64,000 nt of DNA from Pseudomonadota bacterium (GTDB lineage Bacteria; Pseudomonadota; Gammaproteobacteria; Berkiellales; Berkiellaceae), in contig JAFECR010000030.1 of assembly GCA_018242045.1 (NCBI GenBank), forward strand, positions 1-64,000. Direction: 5' to 3'. Positions 37,808 through 48,400 of the stretch are shown one piece after another. The translations under genes were made by a program, and so were the position numbers. The notes under the pieces are model-generated. The model saw nothing but the letters and a program-made list of their open reading frames with translations. It did not search any database and was not told the DNA's origin. Within the stretch, counting starts at the first letter, position 1; the number at the start of each line of letters is the position of its first letter.

Positions 37808-40593
37808 CAACATTAGACAAAACTTATCACCCACATGATTTAGAAAAAAAATGGTATCAGCAATGGGAAAAAGCCGGCTATTTTAAACCCAAATCTGGCG
37901 AACCCCCCTATTGTATTATGCTGCCACCGCCCAATGTAACTGGAACCTTGCACATGGGGCATGCTTTTCAAGACACCATCATGGATGCCTTAATTCGCTA
38001 TCATCGCATGAAAGGCCATCAAACCCTTTGGCAAGGCGGCACCGATCATGCTGGGATAGCAACGCAAATGGTTGTAGAAAGACAATTACAAGCGCAAGAT
38101 ATTTGCAAGCATGACATTGGTCGTGAAGCCTTTACTCATAAAGTCTGGGAATGGAAGGCTCATTCTGGCGACACTATCGGTAGACAAATGCGACGCCTTG
38201 GTGCTTCGCTGGATTGGACGCGTGAACGTTTTACCATGGATGATGGGCTATCTGAAGCTGTAAAAGAAGTATTTGTGCGCCTCTATGAAGAAGGTTTGAT
38301 TTATCGTGGCAAACGTCTCGTCAACTGGGACCCAAAGCTGCACACCGCTGTTTCAGATTTAGAAGTTATTGCTGAAGAAGAAGCTGGTTTTTTGTGGCAT
38401 ATTCGCTATCCTATCGAAGACAGTGAGGAATATGTGGTTGTTGCAACCACGCGACCTGAAACCATGCTAGGTGATACAGCAATTGCCGTGCATCCGCAAG
38501 ATAATCGTTATACACACTTAAAAGGCAAAAAAGTGCGTTTGCCTTTAGTTAATCGACTGATCCCAATTATTCAAGATGACTATGTTGATCCTGAATTTGG
38601 CAGTGGTTGTGTGAAAATTACCCCTGCGCATGATTTTAACGACTATGAAGTCGGCAAGCGTCACCAACTTGAAATGATCAATATCTTTAATATTGACGCT
38701 ATGCTCAATGAACAAATGCCAAGTGACTATGTTGGACTCGATAGATTTGATGCTAGAAAAAAGATAATAAAAGATTTAGAAGAAAAAGGCTTAATAGAAA
38801 AAATTGAAAATCATCGTCTTAAAGTGCCACGAGGCGATCGCTCAGGCGAAGTGATTGAACCTTATCTCACCGATCAATGGTTTGTTGATGCCAAAGTACT
38901 TGCTAAAGAGGCCATTGCAGCCGTCGAATCGGGCAAAATAGAATTTGTGCCTGCTAATTGGGCGAACAATTATTTTGAATGGATGAACAATATCCAAGAT
39001 TGGTGCATTAGCAGACAATTATGGTGGGGGCATCGGATCCCTGCTTGGTATGATGATTGTGGCCATGTTTATGTTGGGCGCGACGAAAAAGAAATACGCA
39101 GCAAGCATCAACTTTCACCTCAAACCTTACTTACACAAGATCAAGACGTGTTAGACACTTGGTTTTCCTCAGCGCTTTGGCCATTTTCAACCTTAGGATG
39201 GCCCCATAATACCTCAGAAATCAAAACCTATTACCCCACCAATGTGCTAGTAACTGGGTTTGACATTATCTTTTTTTGGGTAGCCCGCATGATCATGATG
39301 GGTTTGAAATTTATGAATGAAGTGCCTTTCAAGCAAGTCTTTGTGACAGGACTCATTCTAGATGCCCATGGTCAAAAAATGTCTAAATCTAAAGGTAATA
39401 TTCTTGATCCTTTAGATTTAATCGATGGCATTGATTTAGAAGCCTTGGTGTTAAAACGGATCACCGGTTTAATGCAACCGCATATGGCTCAACAAATAGA
39501 AAAAAATACCCGTAAAGAATTTCCAAATGGGATCCCAAGTTTTGGTACGGATGCCTTGCGTTTTTCCCTTTGCGCTTTTGCAACCACAAATCGATTTATT
39601 CGCTTTGATCTGTCACGCGTCGAAGGTTATCGTAATTTTTGTAATAAGATCTGGAACGCCGCGCGTTATGTTTTTATGAACCTTGCAGATCAAGATTTGG
39701 GGGCTTCAGATAATGAACGAGAATACAGTGTTTATGATCTGGGGATGAGATCCCTTTGGCAAAAAACCAAAACCACGATTGAAGATCATATTCAAAAATA
39801 CCGTTTTGATCTTATCGCAAACACGCTTTATGATTTTACATGGTACCATTATTGCGATTGGTACCTTGAACTTACCAAACCCATTTTGCAGCATGCAAGT
39901 AAAGAGCAGCAACGTGGCACACGTTACATGCTAGCCTTTATATTAGAAGAGCTGCTTCGCGTTATGCATCCTTATATGCCTTTTATTACTGAAGAAATTT
40001 GGCAAAAATTAGTCGTTATTTTGGCAGATAATGATAAGACGCATAATCGTGATTCAATTATGATCCAGCCTTATCCTGAAGTTTCTGCTGCCCATATGGA
40101 TAGTGATGCCGAGTTGGTGCTTGGTTGGATACAACATTTTATTACCGGGGTCAGAACGGTACGCGCCGAATTGAATATTAGCCCAAATAAAATATTAAAA
40201 GCATATTATAAAACTCATTCAACTAAAGTAAGTGAGGCATTGCTTGCCAATCAACAATGCATAAAAACCTTGGCAAAACTTGAAAGTGTCATTAAATTGG
40301 AACAAGAGGCATTACCCACTTCAACCCATATCGTTTCAAGCGATTTTGAAATCTTTATTCCGCTAGCTGGTGCAATTGAAGATGTGAGTACTGAAATTCA
40401 ACGATTAAACAAAGAGTTGCAAAAGCACATGGCCGATTTTGAATATGCAGATAAGAAATTGAGCAATGAAAGCTTTTGCGCTAAAGCAAGTGTGGATGCA
40501 GTTGAAAAAGAACGCACTCGAAAAACAAAAGCGAATGAAGCAATCATTAAAATTAAAGAGACTTTGCAAAAACTAGAAGCGATTAAGCATTAA
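37804..40593 (+). CDS. valS: Valyl-tRNA synthetase
   Basis: Class Ia synthetase charging tRNA-Val. The HIGH-type motif is in [14 protein letters not shown] (near residue 42), the editing domain follows ([20 protein letters not shown]), KMSKS is in [14 protein letters not shown], and a C-terminal coiled coil closes the protein. Start [10 protein letters not shown] overlaps the pepA stop; three further upstream codons are unlikely to be used. 929 aa is typical. Confidence 0.98.
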   Translation: MTTLDKTYHPHDLEKKWYQQWEKAGYFKPKSGEPPYCIMLPPPNVTGTLHMGHAFQDTIMDALIRYHRMKGHQTLWQGGTDHAGIATQMVVERQLQAQDICKHDIGREAFTHKVWEWKAHSGDTIGRQMRRLGASLDWTRERFTMDDGLSEAVKEVFVRLYEEGLIYRGKRLVNWDPKLHTAVSDLEVIAEEEAGFLWHIRYPIEDSEEYVVVATTRPETMLGDTAIAVHPQDNRYTHLKGKKVRLPLVNRLIPIIQDDYVDPEFGSGCVKITPAHDFNDYEVGKRHQLEMINIFNIDAMLNEQMPSDYVGLDRFDARKKIIKDLEEKGLIEKIENHRLKVPRGDRSGEVIEPYLTDQWFVDAKVLAKEAIAAVESGKIEFVPANWANNYFEWMNNIQDWCISRQLWWGHRIPAWYDDCGHVYVGRDEKEIRSKHQLSPQTLLTQDQDVLDTWFSSALWPFSTLGWPHNTSEIKTYYPTNVLVTGFDIIFFWVARMIMMGLKFMNEVPFKQVFVTGLILDAHGQKMSKSKGNILDPLDLIDGIDLEALVLKRITGLMQPHMAQQIEKNTRKEFPNGIPSFGTDALRFSLCAFATTNRFIRFDLSRVEGYRNFCNKIWNAARYVFMNLADQDLGASDNEREYSVYDLGMRSLWQKTKTTIEDHIQKYRFDLIANTLYDFTWYHYCDWYLELTKPILQHASKEQQRGTRYMLAFILEELLRVMHPYMPFITEEIWQKLVVILADNDKTHNRDSIMIQPYPEVSAAHMDSDAELVLGWIQHFITGVRTVRAELNISPNKILKAYYKTHSTKVSEALLANQQCIKTLAKLESVIKLEQEALPTSTHIVSSDFEIFIPLAGAIEDVSTEIQRLNKELQKHMADFEYADKKLSNESFCAKASVDAVEKERTRKTKANEAIIKIKETLQKLEAIKH

Positions 40594-40619
40594 ACGCGCG
40601 GCCTCTCAACCTGAGATAG

Positions 40620-40658
40620 ATCCCGGCTCTGCGCACACTTTGTGTGCTTGGCCGGGAT
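40620..40658. repeat. REP-like hairpin element, copy 2
   Basis: ATCCCGGC and GCCGGGAT form the outer stem and CACAC-TTT-GTGTG the inner one. It is an inverted copy of the element at 16859-16897. It lies 27 bp after the valS stop, between valS and the convergent paralogue gene, where it may act as a terminator-like barrier. Confidence 0.7.
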
Positions 40659-40705
40659 GACCAATCAAGAATGCGCTTCGCAAGCTTGGCCGCGACGACT
40701 AAAGT

Positions 40706-42919
40706 CTATAAAGAAAACCGCTTTTTCGCCTCAGCAATACATTCTTGCTTGGCCTTTTCACGAGCATCCCCTTTTAATGAAAACAATTTCTTATACGCTT
40801 TGATTTCAAACTGTTTAAATTCAAGCCGATGGAGCTTTAGATTGTCTTCAACAGGCTTATTATCTGCAAATGCCTGATGTGGCACCCTCTTTCTTAATTG
40901 CTTAAAGTCTCTAATACAAGCACGTTCTTCATCATTGGTAAACAATCTTGCAAATCTATCAATTTGAATGCTTGCTTCAACATTATTATGCTTATAGCGT
41001 TCTGGCAGATCTCGCTTAAAATTTGCATATTGTCTATAGCCATAATAAACCGCAGGGCCTAAAGCCAATGCACAAACCAATCCTAATGATACTGAAATAG
41101 CTAATGCAGTTGGTGAAACCGCTGCAGCAATCGCACTAGCCTCTGCTCCAAGTACTGCGCTCTCTTTTAATAATAAAAGTGCAAACCAAGAGCTATGAAT
41201 TAATCCAACAAAGGTAGCAGCGCTAACGAGTATCGAACTTGCTGTCAGTCTTATATCTGCTGTCATAATTGGTTCACGTTTTGCAAAGTGTCTTGCATTT
41301 TTTTGATTTATCTTTGCGGCAATTGCCTTATTTTGTTCTTCCATTTTTTTTGCTGCATCCGCTTGGTCCGCTATTATTTTCTCTTTTCCTGCAATAAGAT
41401 CCGTCTCCAATTTTTTAGCTTCTTCATCGTCAACTTGCTGTTGCATCATTACCTCATCACCTTTTAATGCATTGCGTTGATTAACGAGTGTTTGCAACTT
41501 CAGTGCCAAAATAGCTAATTCATAGGCATCATGAGATGCTGCAGGTAATTCCAGCGTGCTTGCAATGTTGCTCCCTTTTAAGGTTTGAATCTCTGCTTCA
41601 AGCTCTTTTATTTTGTCTAAAACTTGTTTTCTAATATTTTTTGTTGTTTTTGCATTAAAAACTTCATTAATACCTAGAGATAAACCACTAATAATGCCGA
41701 CTTGTTTGTTCAAGATCGTCATTTCTTCAAGATCATAAGCATATATTAGAATTAAGAGTCGACTACGCATTTCTTTCGTTCTAACTTCATCGAATTCTAG
41801 CGGATCCAATTTAATGGCATCAACCTTTAAAGGCCCCTCAGGTAAAGCGCTGTAATTATCACCCATTAAGTTATTGAGTATAATCCGTTGATCTTTCTGA
41901 CGATAAGGGCCGCTTTTCTGACTATTTGCTAAAATACGCTCAAAAATAGATTTTTCCAATGACGCATCTAAGGCATTTTCATCTTCCCAACGTGCTAAAG
42001 CATAGTAAAGACATTCTTTTTGTTGTTGCATTGCTTTTTGAGCAGGATCTTGGCTATCTTTTAATTCAAATTCATCTAAGTAAGTATTGGCGCCATTTTC
42101 ACCTTCTTCAATCAACTTTGTAACTGCATCAACATCGTCTTTACTAAGTGTATCCAGCAGCCGCTTCCTTAGTTGTAAGGCAGAGTTTGCACTAGCATAA
42201 CCAACCCTTAGAGAATTTCCTTTATTGAAAGTTTCCTTATCATTAAAAAGCATTGCACTTTCTCTAAGAAAGGTGATCTTCTCTTTTAAATCAAGTGTAT
42301 GGTAAACAAAACTTCTTATGGCATCATTAGGAAAGTTGACAACCAGTTGGTCGAACATATTTAAACTAGCAGGAATAGACACTATTCTAGGATCATCCTT
42401 ATCGATGGCAGGATATTGCTTATCGCTTAAGGGGTAAAATTGCTTTTTACCAAGAGATTCAATAAAAAGGATGCTATCTTCTTTAGTAGGAAATCTAATC
42501 GCCAACCCTTGTCTACTTTGAAATAAAAATATGCTTTCTATATTTACACTGATCTCTTTAAAACAAGCTAAAAGATCATCGTGCAACTTCTGGGTAATTT
42601 GGTTTTCCTTAAGATGAAATGCTATTGTTGTTTTTAATGTTGCAAAACCCTTAGCTTGAACGATTTCCTTTAGGCAAAGTCTTGGGTCATCAGATAAAGA
42701 AGTAATGGAGGACATCCCACTTGCTGCCACCTCGGGTTTAAACGTCGTTTCTTTAGCTAAGGCTTCAAGTGCATTCAAAATATTTGGGACAATTTGTGTA
42801 TCACTTCTAAAACAATGCTTTGTTGCTCCGTTCAGTATTCCTTGAAATTCTTCTAATAAGTCTCTATGTTTAGATAAGAGAGACTGCGCCCACACTTCTT
42901 TATTTGTACCTACAATCAT
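40706..42919 (-). CDS. Large hypothetical membrane-anchored protein, tandem paralogue A
   Basis: 737 aa. I do not recognise the family. An N-terminal globular part starts MIVGTNKEVWAQSLLSKHRD. Near residue 255 there is one ankyrin-like helix pair (RLLDTLSKDDVDAVTKLIEE). A coiled-coil stretch lies around 420-540, then two or three membrane helices (about 550-630, ending YYGYRQYANFKRDLPERYKH) and a basic C-terminal helix ending AKKRFSL. It is colinear with the 748-aa gene upstream throughout. Membrane helices near the C-terminus and a charged tail are seen in some Dot/Icm effectors, but that role is inference. Confidence 0.75.
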   Translation of the reverse strand: MIVGTNKEVWAQSLLSKHRDLLEEFQGILNGATKHCFRSDTQIVPNILNALEALAKETTFKPEVAASGMSSITSLSDDPRLCLKEIVQAKGFATLKTTIAFHLKENQITQKLHDDLLACFKEISVNIESIFLFQSRQGLAIRFPTKEDSILFIESLGKKQFYPLSDKQYPAIDKDDPRIVSIPASLNMFDQLVVNFPNDAIRSFVYHTLDLKEKITFLRESAMLFNDKETFNKGNSLRVGYASANSALQLRKRLLDTLSKDDVDAVTKLIEEGENGANTYLDEFELKDSQDPAQKAMQQQKECLYYALARWEDENALDASLEKSIFERILANSQKSGPYRQKDQRIILNNLMGDNYSALPEGPLKVDAIKLDPLEFDEVRTKEMRSRLLILIYAYDLEEMTILNKQVGIISGLSLGINEVFNAKTTKNIRKQVLDKIKELEAEIQTLKGSNIASTLELPAASHDAYELAILALKLQTLVNQRNALKGDEVMMQQQVDDEEAKKLETDLIAGKEKIIADQADAAKKMEEQNKAIAAKINQKNARHFAKREPIMTADIRLTASSILVSAATFVGLIHSSWFALLLLKESAVLGAEASAIAAAVSPTALAISVSLGLVCALALGPAVYYGYRQYANFKRDLPERYKHNNVEASIQIDRFARLFTNDEERACIRDFKQLRKRVPHQAFADNKPVEDNLKLHRLEFKQFEIKAYKKLFSLKGDAREKAKQECIAEAKKRFSL

Positions 42920-42954
42920 TTTAGAGACACCTTTGGTAAATTAGTTAAAGATGA

Positions 42955-42983
42955 AAGTTACCTTAATAACAACAAAAAATCAA
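42955..42983 (-). promoter_or_regulatory. Candidate promoter of paralogue A
   Basis: On the minus strand TTGATT (42983-42978) and TAACTT (42960-42955) are 17 bp apart. The same pair at the same spacing precedes paralogue B at 45390-45362, and about 85 bp around it is conserved between the two, which supports a functional promoter. Confidence 0.5.
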
Positions 42984-43079
42984 GAAAATCACTATATCAT
43001 CAAAATTGAAATCTTTCTGACTAACATTAGGGCCGCAAAGCAAGCGCGAAGGATCTTTGCCCACGCTGCTACTGTCCTC

Positions 43080-45326
43080 CTATAAAGAAAACCGCTTTTT
43101 TGCCTCATCAATACATTCTTGCTTGGCCTTTTCACGAGCATCTCCTTTTAAGGCAAGCACCTTTTGATAAGCTTTGATTTCAAATTGCTTAAAATCCAGC
43201 CGATGTTGTTTTTGGTTAACTATCTGGTTATTTACAAAAACACCGGGTGCGATCTGTTTTCTCAATTTTTTAATCTCATTCGCAAAATTCTTATCTGTTT
43301 CATTGACGAACAATTTTGCAAATTTATCAATTTGAATACTTGCTTCAACATTATGATGCTTATAACGCTCTGGCAGATTTCGCTTAAAGTTGGCATATTG
43401 TCTGTAGCCGTAATAAACCCCTGCGCCCAAAGCCAATCCAGAAACCAATCCTAAGGATGCGGAAATAACCAATGCCATTGGTGGCACTGCCATGCTAATG
43501 GTACTAACCCCAGTTCCAAGTAGCGCACCCGCTTTTAATAATGAAAGTACAAACCAAGCGCTCTGAGTTAAGCCAACATAAGTAGATAGCATTACCAAGG
43601 CAAAAGTAATACCACCAATGAACATTGAAATTGCGGTTAGTCTTTTATCTGCCACCATAATCGGTTTACGTTTTGCAAATTGTCTTGCTCTTTTTTGCTC
43701 TATCTTTGCAGCTAGAAGGGCCTTGTTTTGATCCTCCATTTTTTTTGCTGAATCGATCGCCCCTGGGGCCACTATTATTTTCTCATTTCCTGCAATAAGG
43801 ACCTTTTCCAATTCTTTAGCCTCAGCTTCGTCAATTCGAAGCAACATGGTTGGATAAATGCCTTTCAGTTCATATTGTTCATTAAGAAGTGCTTGTAGCT
43901 TGAGCGTCAACAAAGCCAATTCACAGCCATCATGCGATGCTGCAGGTAATGGCATAACGCTTTCATAGGTAACGCCTTTTAAACGTTGGTTCTCGACTTG
44001 CAGCGCTTTGATTTTGTCTAAAACTTGTGTTCTAAGTTCTGTCTTATTTTTTGCATTAAATTCACCTACTTCGCTAAAACCAAAACCTAAGCCACTAAGG
44101 GTTTCGATCTCTTTATTCAGTATGTTAATTTCTTCAAGCTTGTAAGCATATAACAGAATTAGGAAACGAGTGCGAGTATCTATAATCTTGAACTCATTTG
44201 CCGCTGTCTGAGGCTGCAATTTAATGGCATCCATGCTCAAAACCTCGCTCAACAACGCACTGTAATTACCACTCCTTAAATTATTCAATATTAATTTTTG
44301 ATCTTTTTTGCGATAAGGGCCATCTTTTTTGCTATTTGCTAAAATACGCTTAAAAACAGTCTCTTCCCGTGTTACGGCGTCATCTGCTTTTTCAAAACGT
44401 GCTAACGCATAATCAAGACATTCTCTTTGTTGCTGCATTGCTTTTTGGGCAGGATCTTGGTTATCCGTATATTTAAATTCATCTAAATAAGTGTGGGCGC
44501 AATTTTCACCTTCTTCAATCAAGCTTGAAACTGCATCGACATCGTCGTTGCGAAGAGCCTCCAGCAACCGCCTCCTCCGTTGTAACTTTAAGTTTGTTAT
44601 AGAATAATCAACCTGTAGATAATTTCCTTCACTGAGAGTTTCCTTGTCAGAAAAAATAATCGAGCTTTCATTGCGAGCAAGGTAGATCTTTTGTTTTAAA
44701 TCCAATACATTACAAACAAAATGCCTTATGGCAAAATTAGGAAATCTAACCATCAGTTTGCCGTCGCTATTTACATGAGCAGGAACAGATACAATTCTAG
44801 GATCCTCTTTATCGATAACGGGATATTCTTTACTACTCAAGGGGTAAAATTGCTTTTCACCAAGGGATTCAATAAAAAGAATGCTATCTTCCTTAGTAGG
44901 AAAGTTAATGGCTAACGCTTGTGAATTATGAAATACAAATATACTTTCTAAATTAGTACTGATCTCATTAAAACAATCTAAAACATCATCATGCAATTTC
45001 TGCGTAATTTGGTTTTTCTCAAGATAAGACGCGGCGGTCGCTTTAAAGGCTGAATAACCGATAGTTTGAACAAGTTGTTTTAGGCAAAGCCTTGGGTCAT
45101 CAGATAAGAAAATGATGCCAGACTGCCCATTTTCCGCCACTTCCGGTTTAAATGTTGTTCCCCTAATTAATGATTCAAGTGCATCCAAAATATTTGGGAC
45201 AAATTGTACATCCGCTTTGCAATAATTTTTTGTTCCCTTTATTCTTCTTTGAAATTCTTCTAGCAAGGCTCTGTGTTTATGCAAGAGCGATTGCGCCCAC
45301 ACTTCTTTATTTGCACCTACAATCAT
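43080..45326 (-). CDS. Large hypothetical membrane-anchored protein, tandem paralogue B
   Basis: 748 aa, colinear with paralogue A. Shared blocks include NKEVWAQSLL at the N-terminus, LSDDPRLCLK, TKEDSILFIESLG, QKAMQQQ, ASHD and the C-terminal YYGYRQYANFKR and GDAREKAKQEC. The ankyrin-like unit reads RLLEALRNDDVDAVSSLIEE. Three hydrophobic helices lie at about 560-640. The two genes have their own promoters (160 bp between them) rather than forming an operon by overlap. Function is unknown; the pair probably arose by tandem duplication that included the upstream region. Confidence 0.75.
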   Translation of the reverse strand: MIVGANKEVWAQSLLHKHRALLEEFQRRIKGTKNYCKADVQFVPNILDALESLIRGTTFKPEVAENGQSGIIFLSDDPRLCLKQLVQTIGYSAFKATAASYLEKNQITQKLHDDVLDCFNEISTNLESIFVFHNSQALAINFPTKEDSILFIESLGEKQFYPLSSKEYPVIDKEDPRIVSVPAHVNSDGKLMVRFPNFAIRHFVCNVLDLKQKIYLARNESSIIFSDKETLSEGNYLQVDYSITNLKLQRRRRLLEALRNDDVDAVSSLIEEGENCAHTYLDEFKYTDNQDPAQKAMQQQRECLDYALARFEKADDAVTREETVFKRILANSKKDGPYRKKDQKLILNNLRSGNYSALLSEVLSMDAIKLQPQTAANEFKIIDTRTRFLILLYAYKLEEINILNKEIETLSGLGFGFSEVGEFNAKNKTELRTQVLDKIKALQVENQRLKGVTYESVMPLPAASHDGCELALLTLKLQALLNEQYELKGIYPTMLLRIDEAEAKELEKVLIAGNEKIIVAPGAIDSAKKMEDQNKALLAAKIEQKRARQFAKRKPIMVADKRLTAISMFIGGITFALVMLSTYVGLTQSAWFVLSLLKAGALLGTGVSTISMAVPPMALVISASLGLVSGLALGAGVYYGYRQYANFKRNLPERYKHHNVEASIQIDKFAKLFVNETDKNFANEIKKLRKQIAPGVFVNNQIVNQKQHRLDFKQFEIKAYQKVLALKGDAREKAKQECIDEAKKRFSL

Positions 45327-45361
45327 TATATTGACACCATTGGTAAATTAGTAAAAAATGA

Positions 45362-45390
45362 AAACTATGTTAATAAGAATAAAAAATCAA
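45362..45390 (-). promoter_or_regulatory. Candidate promoter of paralogue B
   Basis: TTGATT (45390-45385) and TAGTTT (45367-45362) on the minus strand, 17 bp apart, matching the paralogue A promoter in position and flanks. It lies in the 116-bp gap after the 2042-aa gene. Confidence 0.5.
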
Positions 45391-45442
45391 GAAAATCACT
45401 CCGCTACTCAAAGAACAAGTTGGCCAAGCAACTTGTGAAATT

Positions 45443-48400
45443 TTATTTAACTTTTGGACGACTTTCCTGGTAAGCGTGTTCCAGCCCTGCAGCAAATTCC
45501 GGATAATACCGCCAATTTTCCTGAGCACTACAGCTTTTGAAATAGTAAAACCAGCTATTACCTGCTTGTAACCCTGCGGCAAAAGGAGTATGAATATTAC
45601 CTTTTTTAGTGAGCTCAGGATCCGTTTTAACGTAGAATTGCGCTAATCTTTGATGCAGCCAATTTCGGAGCTGTAAAACCAGGGCCAACGTCAAACTAAC
45701 GCCTAAAGCAACCATAACCCCATAATAGGATGTCATTGCGACAAAAACCAAAACCCCCAATGCAACCGGATGCTTTGTTGGATGCAGAATTAAGTCTTGC
45801 CAATACTTTTTTTCTTTCGTTGCGTTTTTGCTTGTATCAAACCATATATCAACTTTATTAATAGAATACTTACCAGCCAAATAGGCTGCTGCAGCGCGTT
45901 TTACATTTCTAAAATTAGGGCATGGCGATAAATGATTTTTAATTGCGTATTGTTTAGCAGCAAAATAATCTCTAGCGATAAGCTGGGCGCCTTCTTGGGT
46001 AATACCTTGATCAAGCAACAAATCCACAATTTCACCTTCATCATAAGGCAAAAACTGACATTGCACGAAACGTCGCTTTACTGCCAAACTAATTGGTCTT
46101 CTGCCAGGATAATCTATTGGGTTAAGCGTGCCAAATAATTTAAAACCTGCAACCTTAGCCTTTTTACCTGCCAGATCTCTTCCCATCGCAATGGCATTTA
46201 AGGTTTCTTCTAAAATCTCACTACTATTGATTTCATCAATCACTACCACAGCGCCTTCATGAAAGGCTTTTAATAGAAATTCCTTTTTCTCTTTGGCGGA
46301 CATGCTTACAGGTAAATGATAGAAAATTTTACCTTGCTGTGCTTTGCTTAAATCAATTGGCGCTTCTTGATAGCCATAATATTTCAACATTTCAATGATA
46401 AATTTAGATTTACCTTCGGCGGATTCGCCTTCAATTAACATACCCGCAAGACCAGCCATGTTCTCTTTTTCAGCAGATTGCTGCTGATAATCTCTAATGT
46501 TTAAGAGCGAGGATACGAGTTGATATGCTTCAATGCGCGAATGTGTCACTAAAAAATCGCCAATTTTAAAATTTTGAACAAAATTTAATCTTTTAAAGTC
46601 CTTAAATTGTTGCTCAAACCAATCTTTAAAATCCTTCTGCTGTGTCGGTGCTAACACAGATTTTCCAAGAAGATAAGCAATTTGCAAGGCATGTTGACGT
46701 TGCTTTGTAGCGTCTTTAGATAATACTTCTAATGCCATCAGTTCTAGCTCTCTTGGCGTCATCAAAACCGTGTCTTTAGATAAAGAGACGATTTTATGAT
46801 AAATTTGCAAAAAAAGTTCACAACAATGTGCTTTATCCCCATCTTTAAATAATGGTTTGAGTATTCGATGATAAATCATTGCTTCTGGCAAAGCATTAAA
46901 TGTAATTGCATTAGGATGCGCTTCAAAGAAGCTTGGCTTTTTCCTTTCGCCGCCATAGGAATTCGGGTTTGCAGCAAAAATCACCTTTAAATTTTTGCCG
47001 TTGTAAAATTCTCCATCATAATAGATAAAGGGAGGGTTTTGATATAAACCATCAAACATCGTAAAATCTTGATTTGTTAAATTAGCTTCATCTACAAATA
47101 ATATTTTTTCTTTACCTGGTATGTGTTCTGTTAAACAGTGATGTAAACTTTCTAGCCCCACAAAAACAGCATACTCCGGTAAAACTCTGAGGGTGTTAAA
47201 GATAATGGTGGTTTTACCAGCCCCTGTTGGGCCTTCAATCAGCAACGTTGGTGCTTTGCTTAAACCTGCTTTAATTTGTGCCAAACGATCGCTTTCAAAC
47301 GCATCACTTGTTTGCAAACTAAGATCTAATTCATGAATTTCAGGGCTTTGTTCTTTAGGTGGCGGATTTTGTTCTTTAAGTGCCTGTGTGGCAAATTTGT
47401 GTTTTTTTGTTGTTGTAAATTTAAAACTGTCGGTTTGCTGTGTAACCAGTATCAGTTTACCAGGTTTTGTTGCTTGCAAAGGGGTAAAAGGGGTAGGTAA
47501 AACGGCGTTTTCAACACAAAGCTCAGCTAGACTATCAACACATTCTTGCGAAAAATTTCCGTATAATATTAAATTTTCACCTTGTTGTAAGGCTCGCAAG
47601 ATCCCAGCTTTTCGTTGCTTTATATTAAAGGTAACTTCATCAAGCCACTTGGCATCATGGTGCATCATCAATTCACTGCTTTTACATTCTGAAATATTCA
47701 CAGCACGCATGTATGTTTCTTGTTGTATTGCCTCAATCGTTTTATCAATGTTATTGGTCAAATGAACTTCAAGCTGATATTGATGCTTTTGCTTATTAAA
47801 ACCTTCTAAAGTCACTGTTTTCAGATTTTGCATTGCCTGAGGCAACACATGGCTTTCTCTTTGTATTAAAAGTAAAGTTACGTTGATTTTCTCACATTCT
47901 TTTAACAAGCGTACCCATTGTTCTTCGGATAAATTACGAGTCAACTCGATATTCATCGTTTGGTTTTGATATTGCGCTAATTTGCCAGGCGTTGCAAACA
48001 GTTCCTCATCCACTTCAGTATAGGTCGTAATAAATTGACCTAAAGTTGTTGGATTTAATACATGGACAAAAGGGGCATCTTTAATGAGATGAATATGTTT
48101 TGTTAAATTTTCCCAATTATATCCCACACTTTTAACAAATTGGGTGTCAGCCCCCAGTGTCAAGTTTTCATCAAAAGCTTTGACATTTTTATGTAATAAA
48201 AATTGTAACCAAAATAATTGAAATTCAGGTAAATGCCAAGGCCCATTGGCAATTTCAATAATGCTTTCCTTTTTCAAAGCATCTATCAGTTCACCTGGTT
48301 TATAGATAAATTTAGTGCCAGCAAGTACCCATTGCCCCAGCAATATCGCTCGCCAATGAATAGAATTTAAAAGATCGATTTTATGTGTTTGGATATCATT

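Noticed and set aside
47388-47765. 125-codon open frame on the plus strand inside the 2042-aa gene
   Set aside because: Antisense to a continuous, domain-bearing frame; no start signal.
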